Of a stretch of 64,000 nt of DNA, positions 28,678 to 38,614 are shown one piece after another. A program made the position numbers and the translations under genes. Position 1 is the first letter of the stretch. Every line of letters starts with the position of its first letter. The notes beneath the pieces are model-generated. The model searched no databases and was not told the DNA's origin. It saw nothing but the letters and a program-made list of their open reading frames with translations. Source of the DNA: Xanthomonas maliensis (GTDB lineage: Bacteria; Pseudomonadota; Gammaproteobacteria; Xanthomonadales; Xanthomonadaceae); contig NZ_NSET01000019.1 in the NCBI RefSeq assembly GCF_009192945.1, positions 124,001-188,000 of the forward strand. The letters run 5' to 3'.

Positions 28678-29193
28678 ATGCAACCGCAACGCGCAGCCTC
28701 GACCAGCGTGACGCCCTCGTCACCGGCGCAGCAATACCTGACCTTCATGCTGGGCACGGAACTGTTCGGCCTGGCCATCCTGGGCATCAAGGAAATCATC
28801 GAGTACCGCACGCCGACCGATGTGCCGATGATGCCGGCGGCGCTGCGTGGGGTCATCAACCTGCGCGGCGCGGTGGTGCCGGTGCTGGACCTGCAGCAAC
28901 GCTTCGGCCGCAGCGCCAGCCCCATCACCAAGCGCAGTTGTATTGTGATCGTGGAAATCGCCCAGGCGCAGGGCTCGCAGGTGCTGGGCCTGCTGGTGGA
29001 CGCGGTCAGCGAAGTGCTGGAGATCGCGCATGAAGAGATCGCCGCCGCGCCCAGCTTCGGGACGGCAATCCGCCGCGACTTCATCCAGGCGATGGGCCGC
29101 ATCGGCGAGCGCTTCGTCCTGCTTCTCGACGCCGACGCCGTGCTGAGCAGCGATGCCCTCGCCCAGCTGGCCGCCACCGACCTGGCCGCCTGA
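28678..29193 (+). CDS. cheW: Chemotaxis coupling protein CheW
   Basis: The 171-residue CheW-domain protein bridges receptor and CheA. It shows the usual core: FMLGTELFGLAILGIKEII, PAALRGVINLRGAVVPVLDL, LGLLVDAVSEVLEI. It lies 9 bp after the receptor gene and 23 bp before the receiver-EAL gene in the operon. Length is typical, and the C-terminal tail is short and Ala-rich. Confidence 0.95.
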   Translation: MQPQRAASTSVTPSSPAQQYLTFMLGTELFGLAILGIKEIIEYRTPTDVPMMPAALRGVINLRGAVVPVLDLQQRFGRSASPITKRSCIVIVEIAQAQGSQVLGLLVDAVSEVLEIAHEEIAAAPSFGTAIRRDFIQAMGRIGERFVLLLDADAVLSSDALAQLAATDLAA

Positions 29194-29216
29194 CCTGGCT
29201 GCCCAAGGATTGCCTC

Positions 29217-30500
29217 ATGCGTTCCGCCCTTCTCTCCTGCAACTGTGCGCTGGCAGGCCCCGTCCTGGTGGTCGACGACAGCGCGGTCCAGCGCGAACAT
29301 GCCATGGCGCTGTGCCGGCAACTCGGCGCGGCGGCCGTGGATGGCGCCAGCGATGGCCTGGCCGCGCTGGATTGGCTGGCGCACGCGAGCGCGCCATCGC
29401 TGATGCTGATCGACCTGGAAATGCCAGGCATGGACGGCGTGCAGCTACTCGATGCCTTGGCGCGCGGCCAGCAAAGCGTCCCGGTGATCGTGGTTTCCCA
29501 GCGCGGCAGCGCGTTGATCGATGCCGTCACCCAACTCGGCCGCAGCGCCGGGTTGCGGGTGCTGGGCGGATTGGAAAAGCCACTGACCCTGCAGGAACTG
29601 GCCACGGCGTTGAATTGCGTGCCGGGGACCGCGCCCAGCGAACCGGCGCCGCCGCCAGTCGCCATCAGCGCCTTGCTCTCCAGCGGTGGCGCAGCCGCCT
29701 CGCGGCTGGACCGCGCCATGCGCCGCGGTGAGATCCGCGTGGCCTATCAGCCCAAGCTCGATCTGCGCGACGGTCGCCTGCGCGGCGTGGAGGCGCTGGC
29801 CCGTTGGCGGCGCCCGCAAGGCGACATGATCGGACCGGATCGCTTCATTCCGTTGGCCGAGCGCGAAGGCCTGATCCATGCGCTGACCCAGCAGGTGGTC
29901 GACAAGGCGATCAAGCAACTGGTGGACTGGCGCGGCGAAGGCCTGCACCTGACGCTGGCACTGAACCTGTCGCCGACCCTGCTGGGCGAAGCCGACTTCC
30001 TGGAGCAGTTGTGCGGCAAGCTGGCCGAGCACGGGCTGACGCCGGCCGATCTGGTCCTGGAACTCACCGAAAGCGCCCTGGTGGAACCGGCCAACGCGCT
30101 GAGCATGCTGGCGCGCTTGCGCCTGCATGGCTTCGGCCTGTCGATCGACGACTACGGCACCGGCTTCTCTTCGCTGCAGCGTCTGGCCAGCATCCCGTTC
30201 ACCGAACTCAAGCTGGACCGCAGCTTCGTGCATGCGGCCCATCGCAGCCGCAGCCAGCGCACCGTGCTCGAGTCGACGCTGGAGCTGGCGCATCGGCTGG
30301 AACTGACCGCCGTGGCCGAAGGCGTGGAAACGCCCGACGATTGGCGGCTGCTGCGCGACCTCGGTTGCGATCTGGCACAGGGCTACCTGATGGCATCGCC
30401 GATGCCCGGACCGATGCTGTCCGACTGGTGGCGCACCCATGCCTTGCGCATCGCCGGCCTGTGCGGCACCACCCTCGCCGACGATGCGGACGTGGCCTGA
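29217..30500 (+). CDS. Receiver-EAL response regulator, probable c-di-GMP phosphodiesterase
   Basis: The 427-residue protein has an N-terminal receiver (acidic pair D20/D21, phospho-Asp66 in LMLIDLEMPGMDG, switch Ser in VIVVSQRG, Lys in LEKPLTL). An EAL domain starts at about residue 165. Catalytic features appear intact: GVEALARW (E192), ALNLSP, LELTES, DDYGTGFSSL, LKLDRSF, AVAEGVET and QGYLMASPMP. It should hydrolyse c-di-GMP under control of phosphorylation by CheA. It stands where a cheY would sit, and its layout resembles RocR/VieA-like proteins without the latter's helix-turn-helix. Confidence 0.92.
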   Translation: MRSALLSCNCALAGPVLVVDDSAVQREHAMALCRQLGAAAVDGASDGLAALDWLAHASAPSLMLIDLEMPGMDGVQLLDALARGQQSVPVIVVSQRGSALIDAVTQLGRSAGLRVLGGLEKPLTLQELATALNCVPGTAPSEPAPPPVAISALLSSGGAAASRLDRAMRRGEIRVAYQPKLDLRDGRLRGVEALARWRRPQGDMIGPDRFIPLAEREGLIHALTQQVVDKAIKQLVDWRGEGLHLTLALNLSPTLLGEADFLEQLCGKLAEHGLTPADLVLELTESALVEPANALSMLARLRLHGFGLSIDDYGTGFSSLQRLASIPFTELKLDRSFVHAAHRSRSQRTVLESTLELAHRLELTAVAEGVETPDDWRLLRDLGCDLAQGYLMASPMPGPMLSDWWRTHALRIAGLCGTTLADDADVA

Positions 30501-30502
30501 GC

Positions 30503-31309
30503 ATGAGCAGCGCCACCGCCATCACCGAACAGGAATTCGGACGCTTCCAGCGTTTCATCTTCGAAGCCGCCGGCATCAGCATCTCCAGCGGCAAGAAGGC
30601 CATGTTGTGCGGCCGGTTGGGCAAGCGTCTCAAGGAACATCGCTTCGAGAGCTATACGCAGTACCTGCAGCTGCTCGAAAGCCGCCAGGACAAGGTCGAG
30701 ATCCAGACCGCGATCGACTTGCTCACCACCAACGAAACGTACTTCTTCCGCGAGCCCAAGCATTTCGACCTGCTGCGCCGCCTGGCCGGCGAGCACCGTG
30801 GCCCGGCGCCCCTGCGTTGCTGGAGCGCGGCCAGCTCCAGCGGTGAGGAGGCATACAGCATGGCGATGGTGCTGGACGATTGCCTGCAGGGCCGCGCCTT
30901 CGAGGTGGTGGGCACCGACATCAGCACGCGCGTGCTGGCCAAGGCGCGGACCGGCCACTACGCGCTGCAGCGCATCGACGGTATTCCGCCGGCCTACCTC
31001 AAGCGCTATTGCCTGCGCGGCCAGGGTGAGTACCAGGGCACCTTGCTGATCGAACGGCGTCTGCGCGAGCGCGTGCAGTTCGTGCACGCCAACCTCAACG
31101 CCGCGCTGCCGATGTTGGGCAGCTTCGAGCTGATCTTCCTGCGCAATGTGATGATTTATTTCAACGGCCAGACCAAGCGTGAAGTGATCCAGCGGGTGCT
31201 GAACCACCTCAAGCCGGGCGGCCACTTCTGCATCGGCCATTCGGAGAGCCTGAGCGAACTCGACGTCGACCTGGTCCAGGTGGCACCCTCGATCTACCGC
31301 AAGGCCTGA
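30503..31309 (+). CDS. cheR: Chemoreceptor methyltransferase CheR
   Basis: The 268-residue SAM-dependent enzyme methylates glutamates of chemoreceptors. The N-terminal helical domain ([19 protein letters not shown]) is followed by the methyltransferase core [43 protein letters not shown] and [15 protein letters not shown]. It starts 2 bp after the stop of the receiver-EAL gene and is followed 14 bp later by cheB. Confidence 0.95.
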   Translation: MSSATAITEQEFGRFQRFIFEAAGISISSGKKAMLCGRLGKRLKEHRFESYTQYLQLLESRQDKVEIQTAIDLLTTNETYFFREPKHFDLLRRLAGEHRGPAPLRCWSAASSSGEEAYSMAMVLDDCLQGRAFEVVGTDISTRVLAKARTGHYALQRIDGIPPAYLKRYCLRGQGEYQGTLLIERRLRERVQFVHANLNAALPMLGSFELIFLRNVMIYFNGQTKREVIQRVLNHLKPGGHFCIGHSESLSELDVDLVQVAPSIYRKA

Positions 31310-31323
31310 GCCGAGGAGTGCCC

Positions 31324-32433
31324 ATGTCCACCGCGCTGCCCCGTTCCGCTGCAAACCCCAACACCATCAAGGCGATGGTGGTCGACGACTCGGCGGTCGT
31401 GCGCCAAGTGTTGGTCGGCGTACTCAACGAAGCACAGGGCATCGAGGTGATCGCCACCGCTGCCGACCCATTGCTGGCGATGGACAAGATGCGCCAACAG
31501 TGGCCCGACGTGATCGTGCTGGACGTGGAAATGCCACGCATGGATGGCATCACCTTCCTGCGCAAGATCATGAGCGAGCGGCCGACGCCGGTGGTGATCT
31601 GCTCCACCCTCACCGAGAAAGGCGCCCGCGTCACCATGGACGCGCTGGCCGCCGGCGCGGTAGCGGTGGTCACCAAGCCACGCCTGGGCCTGAAACAATT
31701 CCTGACCGAATCGGCCGACGAACTGGTCGCCACTGTGCGCAGCGCCGCCCGCGCCAACGTCAAGCGGCTGGCGGCGCGCGCCACTGCCACGCCGCTGGAA
31801 GCCGACGTCAAGCACAACGCCGACGTGATCCTGCCGGCGCAAAGCGGCCGCGCACTGGCGCAGACCACCGAGCGTGTCGTCGCCATCGGCACCTCCACCG
31901 GCGGCACCCAGGCGTTGGAAGAAGTCCTGACTGCGCTGCCGCGCGTCTGTCCCGGGATCGTAATCGTGCAGCACATGCCGGAAAAATTTACCGCCGCCTT
32001 CGCCGCACGGCTGGACGGCCTGTGCCAGATCGCGGTGAAGGAAGCAGCGAACAACGATCGCGTGATGCCGGGACGTGCGCTGATTGCGCCTGGCGGCAAG
32101 CATCTGCTGCTACGCCGCAGCGGCGCGCAGTACTTCGTCGAAGTGCTCGAAGGCCCGCCAGTCAATCGTCACCGGCCGTCGGTAGACGTCTTGTTCCGCT
32201 CGGCCGCACGTGCAGCCGGCAGCAATGCGCTGGGCATCATCATGACCGGCATGGGCGATGACGGTGCCGCCGGGCTGCTGGAGATGCGCCAGGCCGGTGC
32301 CCGCACGGTGGCGCAGGACGAGCAGACCAGCATCGTATTCGGCATGCCCAAGGAAGCCATCAAACGCGGCGGTGCCGATCGCATCCTGCCGCTCGGCGCG
32401 ATGGCGCGCGAGATCGTCACCCAGCTGCAATAA
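31324..32433 (+). CDS. cheB: Chemotaxis methylesterase/deamidase CheB
   Basis: The 369-residue protein has a receiver domain with phospho-Asp67 in [13 protein letters not shown]. The C-terminal esterase shows the Ser-His-Asp triad: Ser in [12 protein letters not shown], His in [11 protein letters not shown] and Asp in [12 protein letters not shown]. It removes receptor methyl groups and provides adaptation feedback from CheA. I chose the ATG at 31324, with GAGGAG 5 bp upstream, over the GTG 6 bp earlier. It is the last gene of the chemosensory operon and converges on a phospholipase D family gene. Confidence 0.95.
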   Translation: MSTALPRSAANPNTIKAMVVDDSAVVRQVLVGVLNEAQGIEVIATAADPLLAMDKMRQQWPDVIVLDVEMPRMDGITFLRKIMSERPTPVVICSTLTEKGARVTMDALAAGAVAVVTKPRLGLKQFLTESADELVATVRSAARANVKRLAARATATPLEADVKHNADVILPAQSGRALAQTTERVVAIGTSTGGTQALEEVLTALPRVCPGIVIVQHMPEKFTAAFAARLDGLCQIAVKEAANNDRVMPGRALIAPGGKHLLLRRSGAQYFVEVLEGPPVNRHRPSVDVLFRSAARAAGSNALGIIMTGMGDDGAAGLLEMRQAGARTVAQDEQTSIVFGMPKEAIKRGGADRILPLGAMAREIVTQLQ

Positions 32434-32525
32434 GGCGCGACGGCCGAGCTGATCTGCCGACGCTCCTGACCGCAGTGCATCACCGGCGCGACTGCTGTGC
32501 AGACCTAGATTCGGCCATCTTCCTC

Positions 32526-34088
32526 CTACAACTGCGACTCCAGCGGTAGCCAGCCCAGCACCGTCGCCGCGCTGCGCCGCCACAGGCTGGCCGCCGGCTC
32601 GCGCTTCCAGGTCTCCGGGGGCTGGGCCGCGTCGTCGTGCCAGCGCAGTTGTCCCTGTTCGAGCACGACGCGATAACTCAACGCCGGCCCGGCCTTCTGA
32701 TCGTAGAGCCGCTCCAGTTCGGCGCTGGCGGCGCGGTTCTCGAACAGCAACCCCATCTCGGTATTGAGATTCATCGAACGCGGGTCGAGATTGAACGAGC
32801 CGATAAAGCTGGCGGTATCGTCGACCACGAACGCCTTGGTATGCAGGCTGGCACCGCTGGATCCGAACAGGCTGCCCTCCCTGCGGCCCATCGGCTTGAG
32901 CTCGTACAACCGCACACCCTGCGACAGCAGCGGCACCCGCGCAGACGCGTAGCCGCTGTGCACCGCCACCACATCGTTGGCTGCCAGCGAATTGGTCAGT
33001 ACGCTGACCTGCACCCCGCGTTTGCGCAGGCCACCGATCCAGCCGACGCCCTCCTCGCCCGGCACGAAGTACGGCGAGATCAATTTCAGTTCGTGCTGCG
33101 CCCGTGTCATCTCGCCGATCAGCGTCGGGGTCATCCAATCGGCCTGCGGCGTTGCACCCTCGGCCTTTTCTGGCGGGTCGGACACGATGCGCGCCTGTTG
33201 CAGCCAATGCAGTGGGCGTCCGCCATCGAGCAGGTTGTGCACATTCGGCGAGCGCTGCAGTCGCTCGACATAGGGACGCGCCTGCGTCGATTGCAATCCA
33301 GCGTCCAGGCTGGTCCGCACCGCCTGCAGCGCCTGCGACGGCGCCGTCGCCAGCGCCGCCAGCGGCACGGCATTGGCGCTGTTCCAGTAGGCATCGAAGA
33401 CCTGCTCGGCTGCCTGCACCGTCGGCCCGATCAGCGCCGCATCGACATCCATGAAGTTGGTATCGCGCGAGGCATCGAAATATTCGTCGCCGACGTTGCG
33501 CCCGCCCAGCACGGCAACGCGGCCATCGGCGATCCAGGCCTTGTTGTGCATGCGACGGTTGATGCTGAACATGCGCAGCACCATTTCCACGCCGCGCATC
33601 AGCGTGCCCTCGCGGGCGCGGGTGGGATTGAACAGGCGCACCTCGATCAGCGGATGGCTGTCGAGCGCCGCCAGCACGGATTTGCTGCCGTGCACGTTCA
33701 TGTCGTCAAGCAACAGCCGCACCCGCACTCCTCGGTCGGCCGCACGCAGCAACTCACGATGCAGCAGGTTGCCGGTGAAGTCGGTATGCCAGATGTAGTA
33801 CTGCAGGTCCAGACTGCGGCCGGCGGCACGTGCGGTCAACGCTCGCACGGCAAAGGCATCCACGTTGTCGGACAGGATCACCATGCCGGTCTGGCCCGCA
33901 TGCGCCAGCTGTACCGGTGCGACCGCGCGATCGATCGCGGTGGCAGCGGCAACCACCGGCAAGGCGTGGCTGGCTGCACCACGCAGGTGGCCGGCGGACC
34001 GTCCATAGCCATACAGCGAGAGCAGGCCCACCGCCAGCAGCACCAGCAGGCCGATGCCCGTCCATTTGATCCTTCCAAGCTTGCGCAC
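32526..34088 (-). CDS. Phospholipase D family protein, cardiolipin-synthase-like (ClsC type)
   Basis: About 520 residues with one N-terminal membrane anchor (WTGIGLLVLLAVGLLSLYGYG). The two HKD motifs of the PLD superfamily are RRMHNKAWIADGRVAVLGGR and SLHTKAFVVDDTASFIGSFN, so the active site is complete. Family members of this layout transfer phosphatidyl groups, for example to make cardiolipin from two phospholipids. The substrate is not proven. I chose the GTG at 34088 (VRKLGRIKW) because AGGGACC precedes it. An in-frame ATG at 34148 would add 20 residues. Confidence 0.88.
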   Translation of the reverse strand: MRKLGRIKWTGIGLLVLLAVGLLSLYGYGRSAGHLRGAASHALPVVAAATAIDRAVAPVQLAHAGQTGMVILSDNVDAFAVRALTARAAGRSLDLQYYIWHTDFTGNLLHRELLRAADRGVRVRLLLDDMNVHGSKSVLAALDSHPLIEVRLFNPTRAREGTLMRGVEMVLRMFSINRRMHNKAWIADGRVAVLGGRNVGDEYFDASRDTNFMDVDAALIGPTVQAAEQVFDAYWNSANAVPLAALATAPSQALQAVRTSLDAGLQSTQARPYVERLQRSPNVHNLLDGGRPLHWLQQARIVSDPPEKAEGATPQADWMTPTLIGEMTRAQHELKLISPYFVPGEEGVGWIGGLRKRGVQVSVLTNSLAANDVVAVHSGYASARVPLLSQGVRLYELKPMGRREGSLFGSSGASLHTKAFVVDDTASFIGSFNLDPRSMNLNTEMGLLFENRAASAELERLYDQKAGPALSYRVVLEQGQLRWHDDAAQPPETWKREPAASLWRRSAATVLGWLPLESQL

Positions 34089-34226
34089 GACCGGTCCCTG
34101 CTGCCTCCGGCCCGCAGTGTAGAGCGCCTGCTTGTGGCCGGTGTGCACGGCCCGCCTAAGCGACCGCGACCAAGGCGACTATTCCTGTCCGCCTTGGACG
34201 CGCGTTGCCGACGCGCGCACAGGCGC

Positions 34227-36332
34227 CTACCAGATCGTCACGCGCTCCTTGTCCCCGCGCACCATCGCATCGCCGGGCTTGCACTGGAAGGCCTGCGCGA
34301 ACGCCGGCATGTTCGATGGCGCACCGTTGGCGCGGAAATTGGCTGGCGCATGCGGATCGGTATTCAGACGGACGCGCAACTCGCCATCGGTGAAGTTGCG
34401 GCGCCACACCGTGGCCCAGTTCATGAAGAAGCGCTGGTCCTGCGAATAGCCATCGACGTCCTTGTTGGCCGCGGGCTGTGCCTGCAATGCCATCTGCAAG
34501 GCATCGTAGGCCACGGTCAGCCCACCCAGGTCGCCGATGTTTTCGCCCAAGGTCAGCTTGCCCTTCACATGGACACCGGGCAGTGCCTCATAGCCATCGA
34601 ACTGCGCCACCAGGCGATCGGTGCGTTCGGTGAACCGCTTGCGATCGGCATCGCTCCACCACGAATCGAAATTGCCCTTGGCGTCGAACTGGCTACCGGA
34701 GTCGTCATACCCGTGCATCATTTCGTGGCCGATCACCGCGCCGATGCCGCCGTAGTTCAGTGCCAGGTCGGCCTTGGGATCGAAGAACGGCGGCTGCAGG
34801 ATCGCCGCCGGAAACACGATCTCATTGCGGGTGGCGTTGTAGTAGGCGTTGACCGTCTGCGGCGTCATGTGCCACTCGCGCTTGTCCACCGGCTTGCCGA
34901 TCTTGTCCAGCATGTCGCGATAATTGAACGCCTGCGCCGCCTGCATGTTGGCCAGGAATCCCTCGCTGCGGATCTGCAGACCCGACCAATCGCGCCACTG
35001 ATCGGGGTAGCCGATCTTCGGGGTGAAACTGGCCCACTTCTCCAGCGCTCGTTGCTTGGTTTCCTCGCTCATCCAGTCCAGCTGCTGCAGCCGCGCCTTC
35101 AGCGCCAGCGACAGGTTCTGCACCAATTGCTGCATCTGCACTTTGGATTCGGCCGGGAACGCGGATTGCACATACAGCTGGCCCAACGCCTCGCCCATCG
35201 CCGCGTTGACCGCGTTCAAGGTGCGCTTCCAGCGCGGCAGCATGTCCTGCTGGCCACGCAGCGTCCTGGAATAGAAATCGAAATTGGCCTGCTCGAACGG
35301 CTTGGCGAGATAGGGGGCGGCCTCGTCGATGCTGTGGAAGCGCAGATAGGCCTTCCAGGTCTCGAGCGGCGTATCGGCCAGCATCGCGTCGAACTCGGCG
35401 AAGTATCCCGGCTGGCTCAGCGAGAACGTGCCGGCCGGTATCTTGAGCGCGGCGAAGAACGCCTGCCAGTCGAAATGCGGCGTGACCCGGTTGGCGGCCG
35501 CCACATCCACCGGGTGATAGCGATTGGCCGGGTCACGTAATTCGATCCGCGACAGCGAGGCCTTGGCCAACCGCGTTTCGAACGCCATGACCGACTTGGC
35601 CTGCGCCTGCGCTTGCGCTACCGGCACTCCCGACAATTCCAGCATCCGCGCGATATAGGCGACGTACTGGCTGCGAATGTTGGCCTGCCCAGGCTCGCTG
35701 TAATAGCTCTTCTCCGGCAGCCCCAATCCGCCCTGGCCGGCGTAGGCGATCATCTGCTCGGAATTCTTGTAGTCGGCATTGGCGCCGAACGAAAACACGA
35801 AGCCCTGCCCCTGGGCGTAACTGTCGCGCAGCCAGCCGGCAATGCCGGCAGGATCCTTCAGCGCATCGATGGCCTGCAACTGCGGTTGCAAGGGCGCGAT
35901 GCCGGCCTGGTCGATCGCCGCCTCATCCGAACCGGTGCGCCACAGGTCGGCGATCTTGGCATCCACCGACCCCGGCGACAGCGTGCCGCGCGCGAGCTGT
36001 TCGACCAAGGCATGCTGGATCGTCAACGACCGCTCGGCCAACACCTCGAAACTGCCCCAGCTGCTGCGATCGGACGGCACTGGATTGGCCTTCAACCATT
36101 TGCCGTTGACGAAGCCATTGAGGTCCTGGCAGGCGCTGACCGCAGGATCCAGATCGCCGCTCCCGAAGGCCACGATCGGCGCATCCAGCTTGGATACATC
36201 CACGGTGGCCGGCGGCGCGGCCCGCGCCGCGGGAAAGGCGGCCTTGGTGGTGTCGTCGGAGGCGCCGCAGGCCGACAGCGCCACCGCGACAGCCAAGGCA
36301 AGCGGCAGCGGGACGAAGGTGCTCAACTTCAT
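34227..36332 (-). CDS. pepO: M13-family zinc endopeptidase PepO, lipoprotein
   Basis: The 701-residue neprilysin-type metalloprotease cleaves peptides. A lipoprotein signal ends at LSAC (Cys22), which puts it on a membrane facing the periplasm or outside. The zinc site is HEMMH near residue 535 in GAVIGHEMMHGYDDSG, with the third ligand in LGENIGDLGGL. VNAYYNATRNEIVFPA is the substrate-binding segment. The C-terminus ends CKPGDAMVRGDKERVTIW, the family's closing motif. It is full length and is read from its own promoter region (36333-36510). Confidence 0.95.
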   Translation of the reverse strand: MKLSTFVPLPLALAVAVALSACGASDDTTKAAFPAARAAPPATVDVSKLDAPIVAFGSGDLDPAVSACQDLNGFVNGKWLKANPVPSDRSSWGSFEVLAERSLTIQHALVEQLARGTLSPGSVDAKIADLWRTGSDEAAIDQAGIAPLQPQLQAIDALKDPAGIAGWLRDSYAQGQGFVFSFGANADYKNSEQMIAYAGQGGLGLPEKSYYSEPGQANIRSQYVAYIARMLELSGVPVAQAQAQAKSVMAFETRLAKASLSRIELRDPANRYHPVDVAAANRVTPHFDWQAFFAALKIPAGTFSLSQPGYFAEFDAMLADTPLETWKAYLRFHSIDEAAPYLAKPFEQANFDFYSRTLRGQQDMLPRWKRTLNAVNAAMGEALGQLYVQSAFPAESKVQMQQLVQNLSLALKARLQQLDWMSEETKQRALEKWASFTPKIGYPDQWRDWSGLQIRSEGFLANMQAAQAFNYRDMLDKIGKPVDKREWHMTPQTVNAYYNATRNEIVFPAAILQPPFFDPKADLALNYGGIGAVIGHEMMHGYDDSGSQFDAKGNFDSWWSDADRKRFTERTDRLVAQFDGYEALPGVHVKGKLTLGENIGDLGGLTVAYDALQMALQAQPAANKDVDGYSQDQRFFMNWATVWRRNFTDGELRVRLNTDPHAPANFRANGAPSNMPAFAQAFQCKPGDAMVRGDKERVTIW

Positions 36333-36510
36333 TCAATTCTCCAAAGCCGGTGATGGCGTGGCGCATGATCCAAAACGCTGCGGGCCCCGATCGCCAACGC
36401 AGGCTACATCCATCTTTACGACGGTGGCGCGACTGCGTGATGCCGCTACCGCCCTATGTCGAACTCTGCCGACGCGCGCCGCCTACAGGCTCGCACGCCC
36501 TATTGGGCCG

Positions 36511-36828
36511 CTAGCGCCGCCGGTAAAACGGAGCCAGCAACAGGTACACCGGATACGCCAGCAGCATCAGCACCAGCGCCACCTCGTGCCCCGACGCAGC
36601 ACCGGCCCAAGCCTCCATCTGTTGCGCCGGCCCGAACAAGCCGAATGCCAGCAGCACCAAACCGATCACACAGATCAGCAAGGCCAGCAGCAAGGCATTG
36701 CTGGAGACGCTACCGGCGGCCAAGCCAGCGAATGCACCACTTCCACCGGCCAACAACAGGCCCAGGGTCACCAGATAGGCGCGGCAATAGGTCGCGCTGA
36801 TCTGCTGGGTTTTACGTCGTCCAGACAT
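36511..36828 (-). CDS. Small inner-membrane protein of unknown function
   Basis: The 105-residue frame starts MSGRRKTQQISATYCRAYLV and has three predicted membrane helices (about residues 15-37, 42-62, 80-98), a short charged N-terminus and the end LLAPFYRRR. I do not recognise the family. The ATG at 36828 has GGAG 11-14 bases upstream. It lies between gpmA and pepO on the same strand, with a hairpin on its upstream side. Confidence 0.7.
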   Translation of the reverse strand: MSGRRKTQQISATYCRAYLVTLGLLLAGGSGAFAGLAAGSVSSNALLLALLICVIGLVLLAFGLFGPAQQMEAWAGAASGHEVALVLMLLAYPVYLLLAPFYRRR

Positions 36829-36896
36829 CCACCATGCTCCAGGATTTGCACACTGCCTACTCGCTCTGCGCTGCGCAGCGCATCCAACCGCCATGG

Positions 36897-36930
36897 CCGT
36901 TGCCTGCTCACCGCATGGTGCAGGCAACGG
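36897..36930. terminator. Hairpin downstream of gpmA
   Basis: CCGTTGCCTG-CT-CACC, loop GCAT, then GGTG-CAGGCAACGG pair over 14 bp with a two-base bulge, 26 bp after the gpmA stop. No T-tract follows on the minus strand, so it may stabilise mRNA rather than terminate. Confidence 0.55.
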
Positions 36931-36955
36931 GCACGCGCCGCGGGCGCCGACTGGA

Positions 36956-37705
36956 CTACTTGGCCTTGCCCTGGTTGGCGACCGCTTCTGCCGCGCGCTT
37001 GGCCGCTTCCGGGTCACCGAGATAGCGGTAGCTCTGCACCTGCAAGGCCTCGTCCAGCTCGAACAACAACGGAATACCGGTGGGGATGTTGAGCTCGAGG
37101 ATCTCCGCATCGGAAACGTTGTTGAGGTACTTGTAAAGCGCGCGCAAGGAATTGCCGTGCGCAGTCACCAGAACGGTTTGCCCGGCCTTCAACTGCGGAG
37201 CGATCGCATCGTGCCAATACGGCAGCACGCGCACCAGCGTGGTGGCCAGCGACTCGGTACCGGGCAACGCGTTGCGGTCCAGCGTGGCGTAGCGGCGATC
37301 GTGGACCGGGTGGCCCGGATCCTCCACGCGCATCGCCGGCGGCGGGATGTCGTAGGACCGACGCCAGATCTTGACCTGCTCTTCGCCGTGCTTGGCGGCG
37401 GTCTCGGCCTTGTCCAGGCCTTGCAACCCGCCGTAGTGGCGCTCGTTGAGGCGCCAGCTCTTGAACACCGGCAGCCAATCCTGGTCCAGCTCCTTCAAGG
37501 CGCCCTGCAAGGTGTGGATCGCGCGCTTGAGCACCGAGGTGTGCGCGACATCGAACTGCAGGCCTTCGTCCTTCATCAACTTGCCGGCAGCCGCCGCTTC
37601 CTGCCGGCCCTGTTCGGTGAGATCCACGTCCACCCAACCGGTGAAACGGTTGTCCAGGTTCCATTGGCTCTGGCCATGGCGCAGCAGTACGAGTTTGCGG
37701 GTCAC
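36956..37705 (-). CDS. gpmA: 2,3-bisphosphoglycerate-dependent phosphoglycerate mutase
   Basis: The 249-residue glycolytic enzyme interconverts 3- and 2-phosphoglycerate. The phospho-His lies in [28 protein letters not shown] and [12 protein letters not shown] complete the active site. Length equals the family norm if translation starts at the GTG at 37705 ([11 protein letters not shown]), which has GGAGAA upstream. A longer upstream frame has no homology. It is divergent from the endonuclease V gene. Confidence 0.96.
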   Translation of the reverse strand: MTRKLVLLRHGQSQWNLDNRFTGWVDVDLTEQGRQEAAAAGKLMKDEGLQFDVAHTSVLKRAIHTLQGALKELDQDWLPVFKSWRLNERHYGGLQGLDKAETAAKHGEEQVKIWRRSYDIPPPAMRVEDPGHPVHDRRYATLDRNALPGTESLATTLVRVLPYWHDAIAPQLKAGQTVLVTAHGNSLRALYKYLNNVSDAEILELNIPTGIPLLFELDEALQVQSYRYLGDPEAAKRAAEAVANQGKAK

Positions 37706-37806
37706 TACGATTCTCCGATGGGGCCGATCAGCCTGCGATTGTAGCGGCAGCCGATGCAGCGCTGGCGTGCACGGTGTGGCGACAGGCAGCGCGCAATGCT
37801 GCGCGC

Positions 37807-38520
37807 ATGCAGACCGCCATCGATCCCGTGTTCGCCGGTTGGGACGGCAGCGTCCGTCAAGCGCGTCAGTTGCAACAGCAACTGGCTGGGCAGGTCGTGC
37901 TGGACGATCGATGGACGCCCACACCGCAACTGCTGGCCGGCTTCGATGTCGGCTTCGAGGATGACGGCCAGACCACCCGCGCAGCCGCGGTGCTGCTGGA
38001 TGCCCACACGCTGTTGCCGCTGGAGACGCAGGTGGCGCGCGTGCCCACCAGCATGCCCTATGTGCCCGGCCTGCTCAGCTTCCGCGAACTGCCGGCGTTG
38101 CTGCAGGCGCTGGCGCTGTTGTCGCGTACGCCGGACCTGGTCTTCATCGATGGTCAGGGCATCGCCCATCCGCGCCGGTTGGGGATCGCGGCGCACTTCG
38201 GCGTGGTCACCGGGCTGCCGAGCATCGGCGTGGCCAAGCAACGGCTCGCCGGCGAGTGTGCCGACCCTGGCCCGGTACGCGGCGACCACACACCGCTGCG
38301 CCTGGGCGGCGCGCAGATCGGTTGGGCCTTGCGCAGCAAGCCACGCTGCAATCCCTTGATCGTCTCGCCTGGCCACCGGGTCTCGCTGCAGGGCGCACTG
38401 GACTGGACACTGCGCACCCTGCGCAGCTACCGGCTACCCGAACCAACCCGGCTGGCCGACCGCCTGGCCTCGCGGCGCGGCGACATCACGCTCGACGCCA
38501 GCGGCGATCTGCTGGCGTGA
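37807..38520 (+). CDS. nfi: Endonuclease V (deoxyinosine 3' endonuclease)
   Basis: The 237-residue DNA repair nuclease nicks one base beyond deoxyinosine. Catalytic acids are visible in [13 protein letters not shown] (Asp), [13 protein letters not shown] (Glu) and [18 protein letters not shown] (Asp). The YVPG wedge motif is present. I chose the ATG at 37807 over an in-frame GTG 33 bp upstream because its length fits the family. It is followed by a pirin gene on the same strand. Confidence 0.93.
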   Translation: MQTAIDPVFAGWDGSVRQARQLQQQLAGQVVLDDRWTPTPQLLAGFDVGFEDDGQTTRAAAVLLDAHTLLPLETQVARVPTSMPYVPGLLSFRELPALLQALALLSRTPDLVFIDGQGIAHPRRLGIAAHFGVVTGLPSIGVAKQRLAGECADPGPVRGDHTPLRLGGAQIGWALRSKPRCNPLIVSPGHRVSLQGALDWTLRTLRSYRLPEPTRLADRLASRRGDITLDASGDLLA

Positions 38521-38614
38521 ACATGGCGCAGAACGGAGCGTCTTGCGCCGGCTTGGCGCATGCCAAGGACAGCCGTGCCAAGCTGCGGGTCCAACTCCCA
38601 GCCACGAGCCCGCC

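Noticed and set aside
32637-35540. 967-codon open frame on the plus strand across the phospholipase and pepO genes
   Set aside because: It spans two well-recognised minus-strand genes and their intergenic gap, with no homology.
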